Shown here in pieces: positions 9,046-18,064 of a stretch of DNA of 64,000 bases (positions within the stretch are counted from its first letter, which is position 1; every line of letters begins with the position of its first letter). The translations under genes and the position numbers were made by a program. The DNA comes from a virus. The notes beneath the pieces were generated by a model. It was not told the origin of the DNA and did no database searches. It saw nothing but the letters and a program-made list of their open reading frames with translations. Location of the stretch: positions 1-64,000 of the IMG/VR virus record IMGVR_UViG_3300005338_000001. One strand, 5' to 3'.

Positions 9046-9273
9046 TCAGTCTTCTTTCCTGCCTTTCATCCGCACGATCTCGTTCATGTTTTTGGAGATT
9101 TCATCCAAAGTTTTCTTCATGTCCCCACCGTGCATGGATGCACTCAGGCTGATCTGTGCGGCTGCCAGCCCCATCGAAAGGGCCGGATAGCCGTTGGGGT
9201 CGTTGATGTACTTCAGCATCACGATGTCGAGGTCTTTGAGGATGTCTTTGCAGAGCTGTTGGTTGTGTTTCAT
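9046..9273 (-). CDS. Small helical protein after terminase
   Basis: 75 residues, almost entirely helical (LCKDILKDLDIVMLKYIND, then LDEISKNMNEIVRMKG). ATG 9273 is preferred because it lies just past the terminase stop; the longer frame to 9429 sits inside the terminase gene. No family recognised. Position between terminase and portal is where some phages keep small head-joining or regulatory factors. Confidence 0.5.
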   Translation of the reverse strand: MKHNQQLCKDILKDLDIVMLKYINDPNGYPALSMGLAAAQISLSASMHGGDMKKTLDEISKNMNEIVRMKGRKED

Positions 9274-9280
9274 GTTTTGT

Positions 9281-11110
9281 TTAATAATCGAAGCCGTACT
9301 TTTCCTCCACCAGTTCTGCCGGTTGCCACTTGCCGCGTCTTGCGCCTGCCGTGACCGGCATCCGCGCATCTTCCAGGTTCGTCGGCACAGCTTCGCGGTC
9401 TGCCGCCTCGGCCTTGTTCTTAAAGGCATTCCACTGCGCTGCCGCGTGCAGGTTCGCGGCCCGCGAGACGGCGGCGCGGAACTTGAGCTTGGATCGGGCG
9501 TGGTCGAGGCCCATGAAAAAACTGTCTCCTTTGTCGGGGCTGCGACCGATTCGTTTCTTCATGGTGCGCTTCGGCTCCACCGCTCGCTTTCCTCCGGACG
9601 TTCCTCGCTTTTCCGGATCTTCCAGCCTCGCCATCATATCGGCGGCAATTCCCTTCGTGATGCCGCGCAGTTGGCCGCTGCGCAGGAAGTCTTGCCCGAC
9701 GAACCACACCTCCGAAACCCTATCCGCGTACTGTTCCGATGCTGGTAGTGAGCGTGGCCCGCATGGTGTCTCAGAAGCGGAGTCTGCCAGACAGATGCCG
9801 TTCGGTGAACTGTCGCCAAGCTTCTCGCAAAGGAAACTCCCGAACGTCACACCTCCTCCGGTAGCGTCATAGACGATGTTAGATGGCATGGCATTGTGTT
9901 TCCGGCACAGGGCAATGAACTCATCCACTATCTGCGGCATCCGCTCCCGCTTTGGATCGCTTTCCTTCATCAGTTCCTCAACCTCCACCTGTAAGGTTTG
10001 CAATCCTGATTTCGACGTTCCAAACGAAAGGATGTGCGCTGGGCACTCATCCCCGCCGCTCGCCCATGACGGATCGCAAACCCCGATCTTCAGCGGCGGT
10101 ATCATCCACTCATCGTCACGAAGCTTCGTCATGGACCCAGAATTCACGATCTCGGGTTCGGAATAGATGCAGCCCGTGACGGTTCCTTCTGGGCACCAGA
10201 ATCCCTTCACCATGCGCCAGAAGTTCAGGCTGTTGGGGCCAAGTTCTGCGATGACCTTTTCGATGTCTTCCTGTGTCGGCAGGAACGCGAATATCTTTTT
10301 CCCGAGCGTGATGTTTGGAGACAACGTGAGGTCGAACCGGATCGCGATGCCGAGCCGCGTCTTCCAGCGCGTTGCTGTTTCGTCGATGGTCTTCCATCCG
10401 CCGACCGGCTCCGACAACGCGCCATGCGGATCGAAACGCGAGTTCGGGTTGCCGATGCCAATGAACTGGAATTCCGGGTTGGAACTGAGGTTCGAGGTCG
10501 CGGCCTCAATGAGCGCGTGCGACAGCTCTGGCAACTCGTCTCCGATCAGGAAGACGCGCGTGTTCTTGATGCCGATCAGCTTCCCGATGTTTTGCTTCTC
10601 CTGCTTGCTCTCACCGGCGATCAACGCGATGCCGGATCTTTCCGATCCATAGATTCGGTTCTCTGAATCGTACGTCCGTATGGTGCCGATGGACGAGACG
10701 AGTTTGCCAGGCATACCTGTAGCGGCGCGGAACAAATCCTCAATAGCCCCCCAGATGCGTTTGCGGCTTTCCTTGAGCGACGTGGACGTGACCAGCACCA
10801 TTGTGTCGAGCGGCGCGGCCAGCCAGTTGACGATTGCCCACAGCGCAAAGAACTGCGTTTTCCCCGAGCTCCTGCCTCCCGACACCGACACGTACTGGTA
10901 GTTGCACGCCGCTTCCAGCATCTCCTCTGCCCACGGATGCCACACGAAGCCGTGCTTGCGTCCGTCGTCGGGCCACAGGATCGCCACGATCTTTTTGAAG
11001 TGCCCAGCCTTCCCGAGTCCGCCCTGTTCGGTCATGATTCCATGTCGGAAGCACATCAGTTCGACGGTCAGAATTTTGTCGGTGGGCCAGTCTCGGCCGT
11101 ACAAGTGCAT
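9281..11110 (-). CDS. terL: Terminase large subunit
   Basis: DNA-packaging motor and headful/cohesive-end nuclease, 609 residues. Walker A is GGRSSGKT (residues 78-85), Walker B is RVFLIGDELPE (185-195) with D191/E192, and a coupling motif follows around FIGIGNPNS (217-224). The C-terminal RNase H-like nuclease has its acidic residues in VCDPSWA (D346), IVYDATGGG (D415) and SPDKGD (D526, D529). Length and motif order are normal for TerL. It lies at the head of the terminase-portal-scaffold run; a 200-base gap separates its start from a divergently read gene. No small subunit is confidently identified. Confidence 0.92.
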   Translation of the reverse strand: MHLYGRDWPTDKILTVELMCFRHGIMTEQGGLGKAGHFKKIVAILWPDDGRKHGFVWHPWAEEMLEAACNYQYVSVSGGRSSGKTQFFALWAIVNWLAAPLDTMVLVTSTSLKESRKRIWGAIEDLFRAATGMPGKLVSSIGTIRTYDSENRIYGSERSGIALIAGESKQEKQNIGKLIGIKNTRVFLIGDELPELSHALIEAATSNLSSNPEFQFIGIGNPNSRFDPHGALSEPVGGWKTIDETATRWKTRLGIAIRFDLTLSPNITLGKKIFAFLPTQEDIEKVIAELGPNSLNFWRMVKGFWCPEGTVTGCIYSEPEIVNSGSMTKLRDDEWMIPPLKIGVCDPSWASGGDECPAHILSFGTSKSGLQTLQVEVEELMKESDPKRERMPQIVDEFIALCRKHNAMPSNIVYDATGGGVTFGSFLCEKLGDSSPNGICLADSASETPCGPRSLPASEQYADRVSEVWFVGQDFLRSGQLRGITKGIAADMMARLEDPEKRGTSGGKRAVEPKRTMKKRIGRSPDKGDSFFMGLDHARSKLKFRAAVSRAANLHAAAQWNAFKNKAEAADREAVPTNLEDARMPVTAGARRGKWQPAELVEEKYGFDY

Positions 11111-11311
11111 GTTTTTAAGCGAATATCCGATACAGTATTGCTGCGAACCATCCGCCGAATCCGAGATACATCAAAATCCACCAACAACGCCACTCTCTGT
11201 CTGATTTCGCCTGCCGTTTAGGGTCGAGCGAATAAAAAGGGTTTCGAGGAAACATCGCCGCGCACTTTGTCAGTTCTTGCGCCGCGCGTCAAGCACTGGT
11301 ATGGCACTGAA

Positions 11312-11881
11312 ATGCCTGACGACACAGAACCAAAGGACGCCACTGTTTACGAGGATGGCGACATTCGGGTGGCGATTTACACCTGTTCCCTCACCCATTC
11401 CTCAACAGCAAACGAAATCAACACCAGCTTCCGTATTAACTGGCGCGGCAACGGCGACAAGGGCACGATGGATGTGCAGCCTTGGGAACGTGCGGTCGAG
11501 ACCGCTGAAGCCAAATTTGCCGAACTGCTGGCGAAGCGCGAGACAGACGGCCACTACATCGATCCGGTCTCCAAACTTCCGTCTGCCACCAAGCAGCAGA
11601 TCCTTGCATGGGCCGGCGCGGTGCCGCTGGAACTCATGAATGTGCCGATCAATCTGTGGCCGACTGCCGCACGGGCGCGACTGTTGGCCATCACGACCGC
11701 GCAGGTTTTTGCTGTCACGGAAGCCACGAAGCCGAAGGATCTCAAGACGCTGCTGGACATTGTGAACATCATCGATCCTCAAGGTGCGCCACAGCCGAAG
11801 CAGAACGGGAGTAATGTGAACATCACGCTGCTGAGCGGCGCGCTTCCGCCGCTGAAGGTCGTGCGGGATGTAGCTGGCTAG
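11312..11881 (+). CDS. Hypothetical protein divergent from terminase
   Basis: 189 residues, the only plus-strand gene within the virion block. ATG 11312 is preferred to a TTG 15 codons earlier. The N-terminal half is beta-rich (DGDIRVAIYTCSL, TSFRINWRGN), the middle helical (TAEAKFAELLAKRE), and the C-terminus ends in a short beta segment (NVNITLLSG). Its location against terL invites a small-terminase role, and the C-terminal beta strand would fit, but no HTH is visible and the opposite strand is unusual, so it is left as hypothetical. Its end overlaps the end of the convergent Cys-rich gene by four bases. Confidence 0.55.
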   Translation: MPDDTEPKDATVYEDGDIRVAIYTCSLTHSSTANEINTSFRINWRGNGDKGTMDVQPWERAVETAEAKFAELLAKRETDGHYIDPVSKLPSATKQQILAWAGAVPLELMNVPINLWPTAARARLLAITTAQVFAVTEATKPKDLKTLLDIVNIIDPQGAPQPKQNGSNVNITLLSGALPPLKVVRDVAG

Positions 11882-12507
11882 CCTCGCTTCCAGCAAAACA
11901 CGGGCGTCGTTTCGATGTCCTTCTGATTCTTCTGGATCGCATCCAGCGGGACATGAACAAGCAGGCGAAGATCGCAGCCACAATGTAGGCACGCCTTGAG
12001 CGCGTCATTGCTCGACGTTCGCTTGTTACCGATCAGGTTGAACAGCTTACCGGCCCATCGGCCAAAGAAGTTGGTGCATGACGGGCAACCGGCCAAGTGT
12101 ACATCAGCGTTCAATGGACAGAGAGCGCACACAGCGGCACGTTGATCTGCAACCTCCTGCGTCACTGTTTCCTCAGAACGCCACCAATCCTTCACCGTAT
12201 CAAAAAACTCGAAGATCGAGTCGCCGGTGATCAGCTTCTTGGCCTGCAACAGTGCCGGACTCGACTCGTCCACGTAGGCGCAGCACTTCGCCCGCTTCTC
12301 TGGCGGCAGCGCCCGGCAGCAGCAATCTTGAAACTGCGCTTTCGGATTGTCCAGCGCGATGCCGCGCGCGTTGCATTCCTTTAGCCACAGCGCCCATAGT
12401 TCTTCGTGCGAGTGGCTGCGCACGAGGTCGTCTGTGCCGGGCAAGTACGCGACGACGGGCGTGTGCATCGCGCTCACCCACCACATCTTCGTTTCTTCAG
12501 CGCCCAC
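11878..12507 (-). CDS. Cysteine-rich putative zinc-binding protein
   Basis: 209 residues with three cysteine groups: CCC near residue 62 and CC near 74, CALCPL and CPSC around 127-144, and CLHCGC near 172, enough for two zinc sites. The first third contains a HEELWALWLKECNARG helix. Its ATG overlaps the stop of the giant polyvalent protein by 11 bases, so the two are co-translated; it is therefore likely a late gene. Function not recognised. Confidence 0.6.
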   Translation of the reverse strand: MGAEETKMWWVSAMHTPVVAYLPGTDDLVRSHSHEELWALWLKECNARGIALDNPKAQFQDCCCRALPPEKRAKCCAYVDESSPALLQAKKLITGDSIFEFFDTVKDWWRSEETVTQEVADQRAAVCALCPLNADVHLAGCPSCTNFFGRWAGKLFNLIGNKRTSSNDALKACLHCGCDLRLLVHVPLDAIQKNQKDIETTPVFCWKRG

Positions 12508-15500
12508 GTTTCGCCTCCCGTTGCTGCTTCAGTGCCAGCCACGGCTTCAGCAGCGCCTTCTCATGGTCGTCGGCCTTTTCCATCACGCGCTTCATTTGGT
12601 CGGCGCTGAAGTAGTAGGTGGACGCGACAATCGGCGGCAGCTTTGACAGCTTTATGGCGGTGCTGGCCTGCGCCTCGGTGATCTTCTTTTCACGAATCAG
12701 TTGGCGCAGTTCCGCGTAGTCGCCTTTCGAGGCCATGAGCTTCGCGTGCGCCTTGGCGACATTTTGCTCGTGCTTCTGCTCGGTGATGCTGCCAGCCGGG
12801 ATTCGGGACTTGTTGATCTCGGACACCAGCTTCATGGCCGGTGTGTCGGTCAGCTTGCGCGGGGCCGGCATGACTCCAATCATCGGCGCGATCATTTTGG
12901 TTCCGCTCTCGCCGCGCTCTTGCAGCTTTTGCTCGCCCCGAATCCAGAACGGGACAAACGCCTTCGCGACATACTTGCCGGTCTGCGCGATCTGCTGCGC
13001 GGCGTTGTCGTCCTCGTGTCGAACTTCGACGCCGTAGTAGTCGCGGTTTTTGATGATGTCACCGATCAACGAAAGGATCGGATGCGCCTTGTCCACCAGG
13101 GTTGTGAGTGCTGCCTCTTTGTAGGCGATCACGTCCTTCATGTAGGTCGGCAGGATGAAGCGCTCAGGATTGCCGCGCTCGTCCTTTCCGCCCGTTCGGA
13201 ATGCCCACCAGTCCTTGTCGGTCGGCTGTTGTCCCGTGAAGGCGTAGGTCAGCAGTCCGTTCAGGAGCGTCACTCCGACACCGAGCGAGATGGCATAAGC
13301 CACGCGATCCGGCACGTCGGATGGTAGCTTGCCGTCCTTTGCCCACTGTCGGAAGAATCCAATCATGTCCTTGAAGGCTCCGCCGAGTTCCGCGATCGTA
13401 CCGCCAGTCCAACCGGGTGCCCGCACGACACCTTGCACGAAGTTCTTCGCTGCGTTGTGGGCGAACAGCCTGTCGTAACGGACCTGCCCAAGACGCGAAT
13501 CCACGCGGTTCCACGCCTGACGGAATTGCGGTGTCAGTTCCTCCAGAGTCTTGCCGGGATTCTGCTCAATGATGCGGTTCGCCAGATGCGCCCAGACGCC
13601 CGCTTTCTGTCGCGGCACCAGTCCCTTCATCAGAACGTGCGCCATCAGTTCGGTGGCGGCGATGGGGCTGCGCAGTGCAGCGCGGACACGATGGCCGCTG
13701 AACCAGTCGCGTTCCATCTTGGCGTGCTGCTCGGTCATCAGGCCGCGTTCCATTGTGAATCCTCCGCCCGCCAGTTCGGTTGCGCGCACCAGCTTCGCCA
13801 TCTTGGGGTCAATGACGGCATTCGGATCGCGCCATGCGTTCAGCAGTCGATTGCCAGTACTGAATGTGTCCTTCACGGCACGGAGGAAGTCGTAACCCGT
13901 CTGCGCCAGTTGGCCGGCAGTGCGGTTGCCGCGCAACACCCCGAACACGTCCTTGATCACATTTGCTCCTGCGGAGATCTGCGCCTCAGCGGTGGTGAAT
14001 CCGGCATGGAAGGCTGAGCCAACGCCAAGCTGAAACTGGTTGAGGGCGTTTGCCGCCGCCATCCAGCCGGTAAAGAGTTTCCCGAAGTGCTGATTGTTGT
14101 AGAGCGAAGACGACAGGTAGTTGTTCAGCACGTCGCCCACGGCATTCGGGACGATCCGGCGTCCCATCAGCATCATGCCCGGCACCTTCACCTTCATGGT
14201 GGTGCCTTCGGGTGGAATCCCGTCGAGTCCGACATCAGCCGGGTCGATCTGGTTTCCGTCTTCATCCAAAAGTCTTGAGTTTTTACTCGTGACCTCGATC
14301 TCGCGCGGTCCCCACACGTTGCCGTATTTGTCGTTGAGGTACTGCCATCCTTCGGGCGGTTGCTCCGACAGGCGAGCGATCTGCATCTGGCCTTTGTCTT
14401 TGAGGTCTTTGATGACCTGTTGCGCCATGATGTGCCGGTCGAGTTCCGCCCAGCCAAGCTTCATGATGTCCACTGGATTGTAGCTGGCGGGCCGCAAACC
14501 GAACTCGAATGCCGTGCGAATGTCCTGATCAAAAACCTTCTGCTTTCGGAACGATTGCCGGCCAAGCAGCGGTGTCTTGGTGAGGTATCCGAGCGCGTCC
14601 TTGTCGGATGCTGTGCCGTTTTTCAGTGCCTCGTCCACGCGCGACTTCACCCATGCGCGCTGTTCTGGCAGCGTGTCGTTGACGCCCATTCCTTCCGGAA
14701 TGATGCCTTCGGTGCGAGCTTGTTCCATCGCGAAATTGAAGGCTTTGCGGCTCTGCTCCGTCCAGATGCCCTTCATGTAGTTTTCCCGAAGGCTCAGGAT
14801 CGGAGCATCCGCCTCATCCAACAGATCGATGCGTTTCCGGTCTTCACGCTCCTTGATGTCGGCCAGTTCCTTGAGCTTGCCGGTCTGCTCCTTGCCGGTG
14901 CTCATGTCCGACATGAACTGCACGCCTGGATTACTTTCCTGCGGCATGTTCTCGCGATTCACGCCCTTGCGCTCAAACAGTCGCCAGAATGGGTTGACCT
15001 GATCGTTCAGGCTTTCCTGTCGGTGGTGCATCTCCCCGAGTCGTGCTCCGATCAGTTCTGCCGCGGCCAGATGCTCAGGACTTTTAGTTGTCGGCGCGAC
15101 CAGCGAGGCGATGCCGTCCTTCATGTCGCGCAGGATGTCGAGTCCCGGCGCGGCCAGTTCTTTCGCCTTCTCGTAACCTTCACGCAACACGTCTCCTGAA
15201 ACCGCCCCCGCCTCGCTGCTGTTCAGCGGACGCAGCCTGCCGGGCGACGGTTCGGAACTGTTGCTCGGCATCGGCCTGTCCTGTGGTGTGGCGGCGCTGG
15301 GCAGCAGATGCGACTCCAGCGCCTCCTTGGCGGCAGCCTCGTCGAACTGGTGGCCGGTGCTGCGGAAGTGCTCCAAAGCGGCAGCAATCGCACGGGCGAC
15401 GCTGCGGGTGGCCTTCAGGACGCCGATGGCGATGTCGATGCCGGTGTTCCAGATGGCGCGGAAGCTCGCCGGACTCATCAATGGAAAGATTTCGAGTTGT

Positions 15501-18055
15501 GCGGTTCCGTTCGGTTTCTTGCGGGCAGCTTCGAGGCGAGCGATAGCGCGGTCGATTGCGCCGGACTGAAGCTCATCCGTCAAAAGTTGGTGCGCTTCGT
15601 CAGTGTCGGTCGCTGAACCGTTCTTCACCACGTTGCTCCGAATCTTCTTCGCAAGTTCACTCTCCTGTCCGTTCTTGGCGACTTCGCCACGGTACGTCTC
15701 GCGCAACGCTGGCGTGATGGCGCTCTTGAGCGGCTTCTCCGAAGCGGGCGCAGGCGTCTCCACCACAGCCTCAGCTTTTGTTTCTGGCTGCTCTGATTTC
15801 AGCCTTGCGATTAGTTTTTCAACCGCAGCCTGAGAACGCTTATCTCCTCCGTACATCGCGTTGTTGTCGATGGCAACCGCGTCGGTGATTTTTCCGGTGT
15901 TGTTGTATGCACTGACCGCCGCCTTCTGCGCCGCTGTAAGCCCTTTTGTGGGCAGCGATGGCCCAGCCGCCGGAGCCTCAGCCTTCGGTGCTGGCGGCCT
16001 CTCTTCCGCCGCGAGTGGCTTCGGCTCTGGCTGCTCGTTCGCGCGCAGGTCTGAACTGTGTAAATCTTCCTTTGACTCAGATTGACCGGAAATTCTTGCG
16101 ATCTGTCCTGAAAGATATCGCCCTTCAAATACTTTTGATCCGCCCATTTCCACAATGAAACCGCGCTGATCCTCTGGCGGTCGTTGTAAACCGTGTTCCT
16201 TCGCAATTTCATCGTGTCCCTGATTCCATTTGCTGCCAACCTTTAGGCCATTCGCTGTCTTGATCGCTGTGCTGATCACGCGCATTCCGGTTCCCGGAGA
16301 CTCAGGAGGCAATCCGTCATTTGGGGCATCTACTTTCAAATCTTGCTTATCCGGTTGCCGCGCCGCGACCGGCGCTGTCGGCTGGGTGGAAACGGGTTCG
16401 CGATACGCCTCTGGAACGAACGCCATGATCTTCGCCTTCTCGGATGGCGCGATGCTTGGGTCGTTTCGGATTGCTTCCACGAAATCCTTGTTCTGCAAAT
16501 CAGCGGGCACGAACGGCCATTTATCGTCCCATCCTTTCGCGCGCCGTTCAGCCAATGCTTCGTCCATCCATGTCGGTTTAGGCGCTACTTTCGGTGTTTC
16601 CTGCCGCACTTGCACTCCGACATCTTGCGGCGACACTTCTTGCAAACTTTTTCCTTCGTCTTCAACTGGCTTCACCTCCTTGGGTGTTTCGGTTTCTGTC
16701 TTCTTCGCAGATTCCTCATCCTGCTTCTTCAGCACGGCATCCGTCTCGGACTGCACGCGCCGCATCTCCGCATCGTAGGCTGCAAACGCTGCCGCCTCAT
16801 GCGTATCGGCCAACGACCGCTCGGCAGCGGCGGTCTGTGGCATCCCTGTAGCTTCAGCCTGCGCGGCAGCGGCGCGCGACGCCTCAGCGGCATCCAAGTG
16901 CGGCTTGGCGGCTTCAGCGGCCCGTGCGCCGTGCGCGACGAGCCGCTGCGCGCCGTGCATGATGGCGTTCTGGAGCACGAAGGCGGGGATGCTGCCGCCG
17001 AGGTCTTCAGAGAACTTCTTCCAACTCATCGGCTTGCCGTGAACTGTGGCGTCATAGAGATGATCCGCCAGCGTCATGGCAAGCGCGTCGGTAGTGCCGC
17101 GGATGCCAGCCTGTGCGAGAATCTGCTTGGATGCCGGCAGGAAGCCAGCCGCGTCCACGGGCGGTTTCCAAGGAATCAATCCTGTTGCAGCGAATCCGAG
17201 TGCCGATCGGACGGCGGAATCGATCACGCTCACATCATCACGACCCTGCACGTACTTGGCGGTCGCGCCCTGCTCGGCTCCGGTGCGTGCGCCCTTAACT
17301 AGCAACGGCGCGACCCGCTCAACCAGCGAAGGAATGGCACGCTTGCCAGCCTGAGCGGCTGCCAGCAGGGCTTTCTCGCCCGCTTCCGTAGTGGCGCGAC
17401 CAAGCACGCGGCCAGCGGCGTCCTTGACGATTCTGGACTGTGTGCCGCCGCCTGCCGCTGATACGAGGAAGTTCACCATTGAGGCAGCACCGGAAGCAAC
17501 CGGATGCTGTTGGCGGTTCACCTCGCGCTGCAACTGTTCGCGAGCGTAGCCAACCGGATCGGCGTTCTGGTTGATCGCCTCGACTCCTGCACCTGCTGCC
17601 GCACCTGCTGCGATGTCGGCGGCAGCCATTCCTATTGGGCCTGATGGGATCGCGAGCGTCGCGGCACCAGCACCCGCAACGCCTGTCGCCAAGGCTGCTG
17701 GAAATCCGGCAGAAAGTTCGGTGCCGAATGATCCAAGCGCGCCTTCGGGAGACGGTGGTTTCGGCGTAAGCTCTGCGCGATTGATGCTCCGGTGAATGTC
17801 GTTGAATCGTCCGGTGATGGTATGAACCAAGCCGTCGAATTGATCGGGCGGCATCACGTCCTGATACTTCGGAAGTTCTGATTCGATGACGTTCTGCGCG
17901 TTGGTCGCCACTTCTCTCTGCCGTTCCGGTGTCAGTGTATCCCAAATCGGATTGCTCGCCACGTCCACCTCAGACAGAAACTCTGGCAGCGCCTTTCGGT
18001 AATCGAACGAAGGCGCTTGAACTGGTTCCTCGGTTGCTGATCCGTAGAGCGGCAT
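12497..18055 (-). CDS. Giant polyvalent / ejection-type virion protein
   Basis: 1,852 residues, the largest product here. Residues 1-90 are helical; 100-200 are Gly/Ala-rich and hydrophobic (ALATGVAGAGAATLAIPSG) and could insert in or cross a membrane; about 380-700 is Ala/Glu/Pro-rich coiled coil and linker; 1250-1800 is a denser globular region with a second hydrophobic stretch (ISLGVGVTLLNGLLTYAF) and motifs such as FRTGGKDERGNPERF. Long, multi-domain proteins of this kind in podoviruses are packaged and injected with the DNA; several carry polyvalent-protein domains of the LPD series. I cannot place a catalytic motif. Location next to two other virion proteins supports an internal or ejected role. 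Confidence 0.65.
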   Translation of the reverse strand: MPLYGSATEEPVQAPSFDYRKALPEFLSEVDVASNPIWDTLTPERQREVATNAQNVIESELPKYQDVMPPDQFDGLVHTITGRFNDIHRSINRAELTPKPPSPEGALGSFGTELSAGFPAALATGVAGAGAATLAIPSGPIGMAAADIAAGAAAGAGVEAINQNADPVGYAREQLQREVNRQQHPVASGAASMVNFLVSAAGGGTQSRIVKDAAGRVLGRATTEAGEKALLAAAQAGKRAIPSLVERVAPLLVKGARTGAEQGATAKYVQGRDDVSVIDSAVRSALGFAATGLIPWKPPVDAAGFLPASKQILAQAGIRGTTDALAMTLADHLYDATVHGKPMSWKKFSEDLGGSIPAFVLQNAIMHGAQRLVAHGARAAEAAKPHLDAAEASRAAAAQAEATGMPQTAAAERSLADTHEAAAFAAYDAEMRRVQSETDAVLKKQDEESAKKTETETPKEVKPVEDEGKSLQEVSPQDVGVQVRQETPKVAPKPTWMDEALAERRAKGWDDKWPFVPADLQNKDFVEAIRNDPSIAPSEKAKIMAFVPEAYREPVSTQPTAPVAARQPDKQDLKVDAPNDGLPPESPGTGMRVISTAIKTANGLKVGSKWNQGHDEIAKEHGLQRPPEDQRGFIVEMGGSKVFEGRYLSGQIARISGQSESKEDLHSSDLRANEQPEPKPLAAEERPPAPKAEAPAAGPSLPTKGLTAAQKAAVSAYNNTGKITDAVAIDNNAMYGGDKRSQAAVEKLIARLKSEQPETKAEAVVETPAPASEKPLKSAITPALRETYRGEVAKNGQESELAKKIRSNVVKNGSATDTDEAHQLLTDELQSGAIDRAIARLEAARKKPNGTAQLEIFPLMSPASFRAIWNTGIDIAIGVLKATRSVARAIAAALEHFRSTGHQFDEAAAKEALESHLLPSAATPQDRPMPSNSSEPSPGRLRPLNSSEAGAVSGDVLREGYEKAKELAAPGLDILRDMKDGIASLVAPTTKSPEHLAAAELIGARLGEMHHRQESLNDQVNPFWRLFERKGVNRENMPQESNPGVQFMSDMSTGKEQTGKLKELADIKEREDRKRIDLLDEADAPILSLRENYMKGIWTEQSRKAFNFAMEQARTEGIIPEGMGVNDTLPEQRAWVKSRVDEALKNGTASDKDALGYLTKTPLLGRQSFRKQKVFDQDIRTAFEFGLRPASYNPVDIMKLGWAELDRHIMAQQVIKDLKDKGQMQIARLSEQPPEGWQYLNDKYGNVWGPREIEVTSKNSRLLDEDGNQIDPADVGLDGIPPEGTTMKVKVPGMMLMGRRIVPNAVGDVLNNYLSSSLYNNQHFGKLFTGWMAAANALNQFQLGVGSAFHAGFTTAEAQISAGANVIKDVFGVLRGNRTAGQLAQTGYDFLRAVKDTFSTGNRLLNAWRDPNAVIDPKMAKLVRATELAGGGFTMERGLMTEQHAKMERDWFSGHRVRAALRSPIAATELMAHVLMKGLVPRQKAGVWAHLANRIIEQNPGKTLEELTPQFRQAWNRVDSRLGQVRYDRLFAHNAAKNFVQGVVRAPGWTGGTIAELGGAFKDMIGFFRQWAKDGKLPSDVPDRVAYAISLGVGVTLLNGLLTYAFTGQQPTDKDWWAFRTGGKDERGNPERFILPTYMKDVIAYKEAALTTLVDKAHPILSLIGDIIKNRDYYGVEVRHEDDNAAQQIAQTGKYVAKAFVPFWIRGEQKLQERGESGTKMIAPMIGVMPAPRKLTDTPAMKLVSEINKSRIPAGSITEQKHEQNVAKAHAKLMASKGDYAELRQLIREKKITEAQASTAIKLSKLPPIVASTYYFSADQMKRVMEKADDHEKALLKPWLALKQQREAKRGR

Positions 18056-18064
18056 GGCGAGGAG

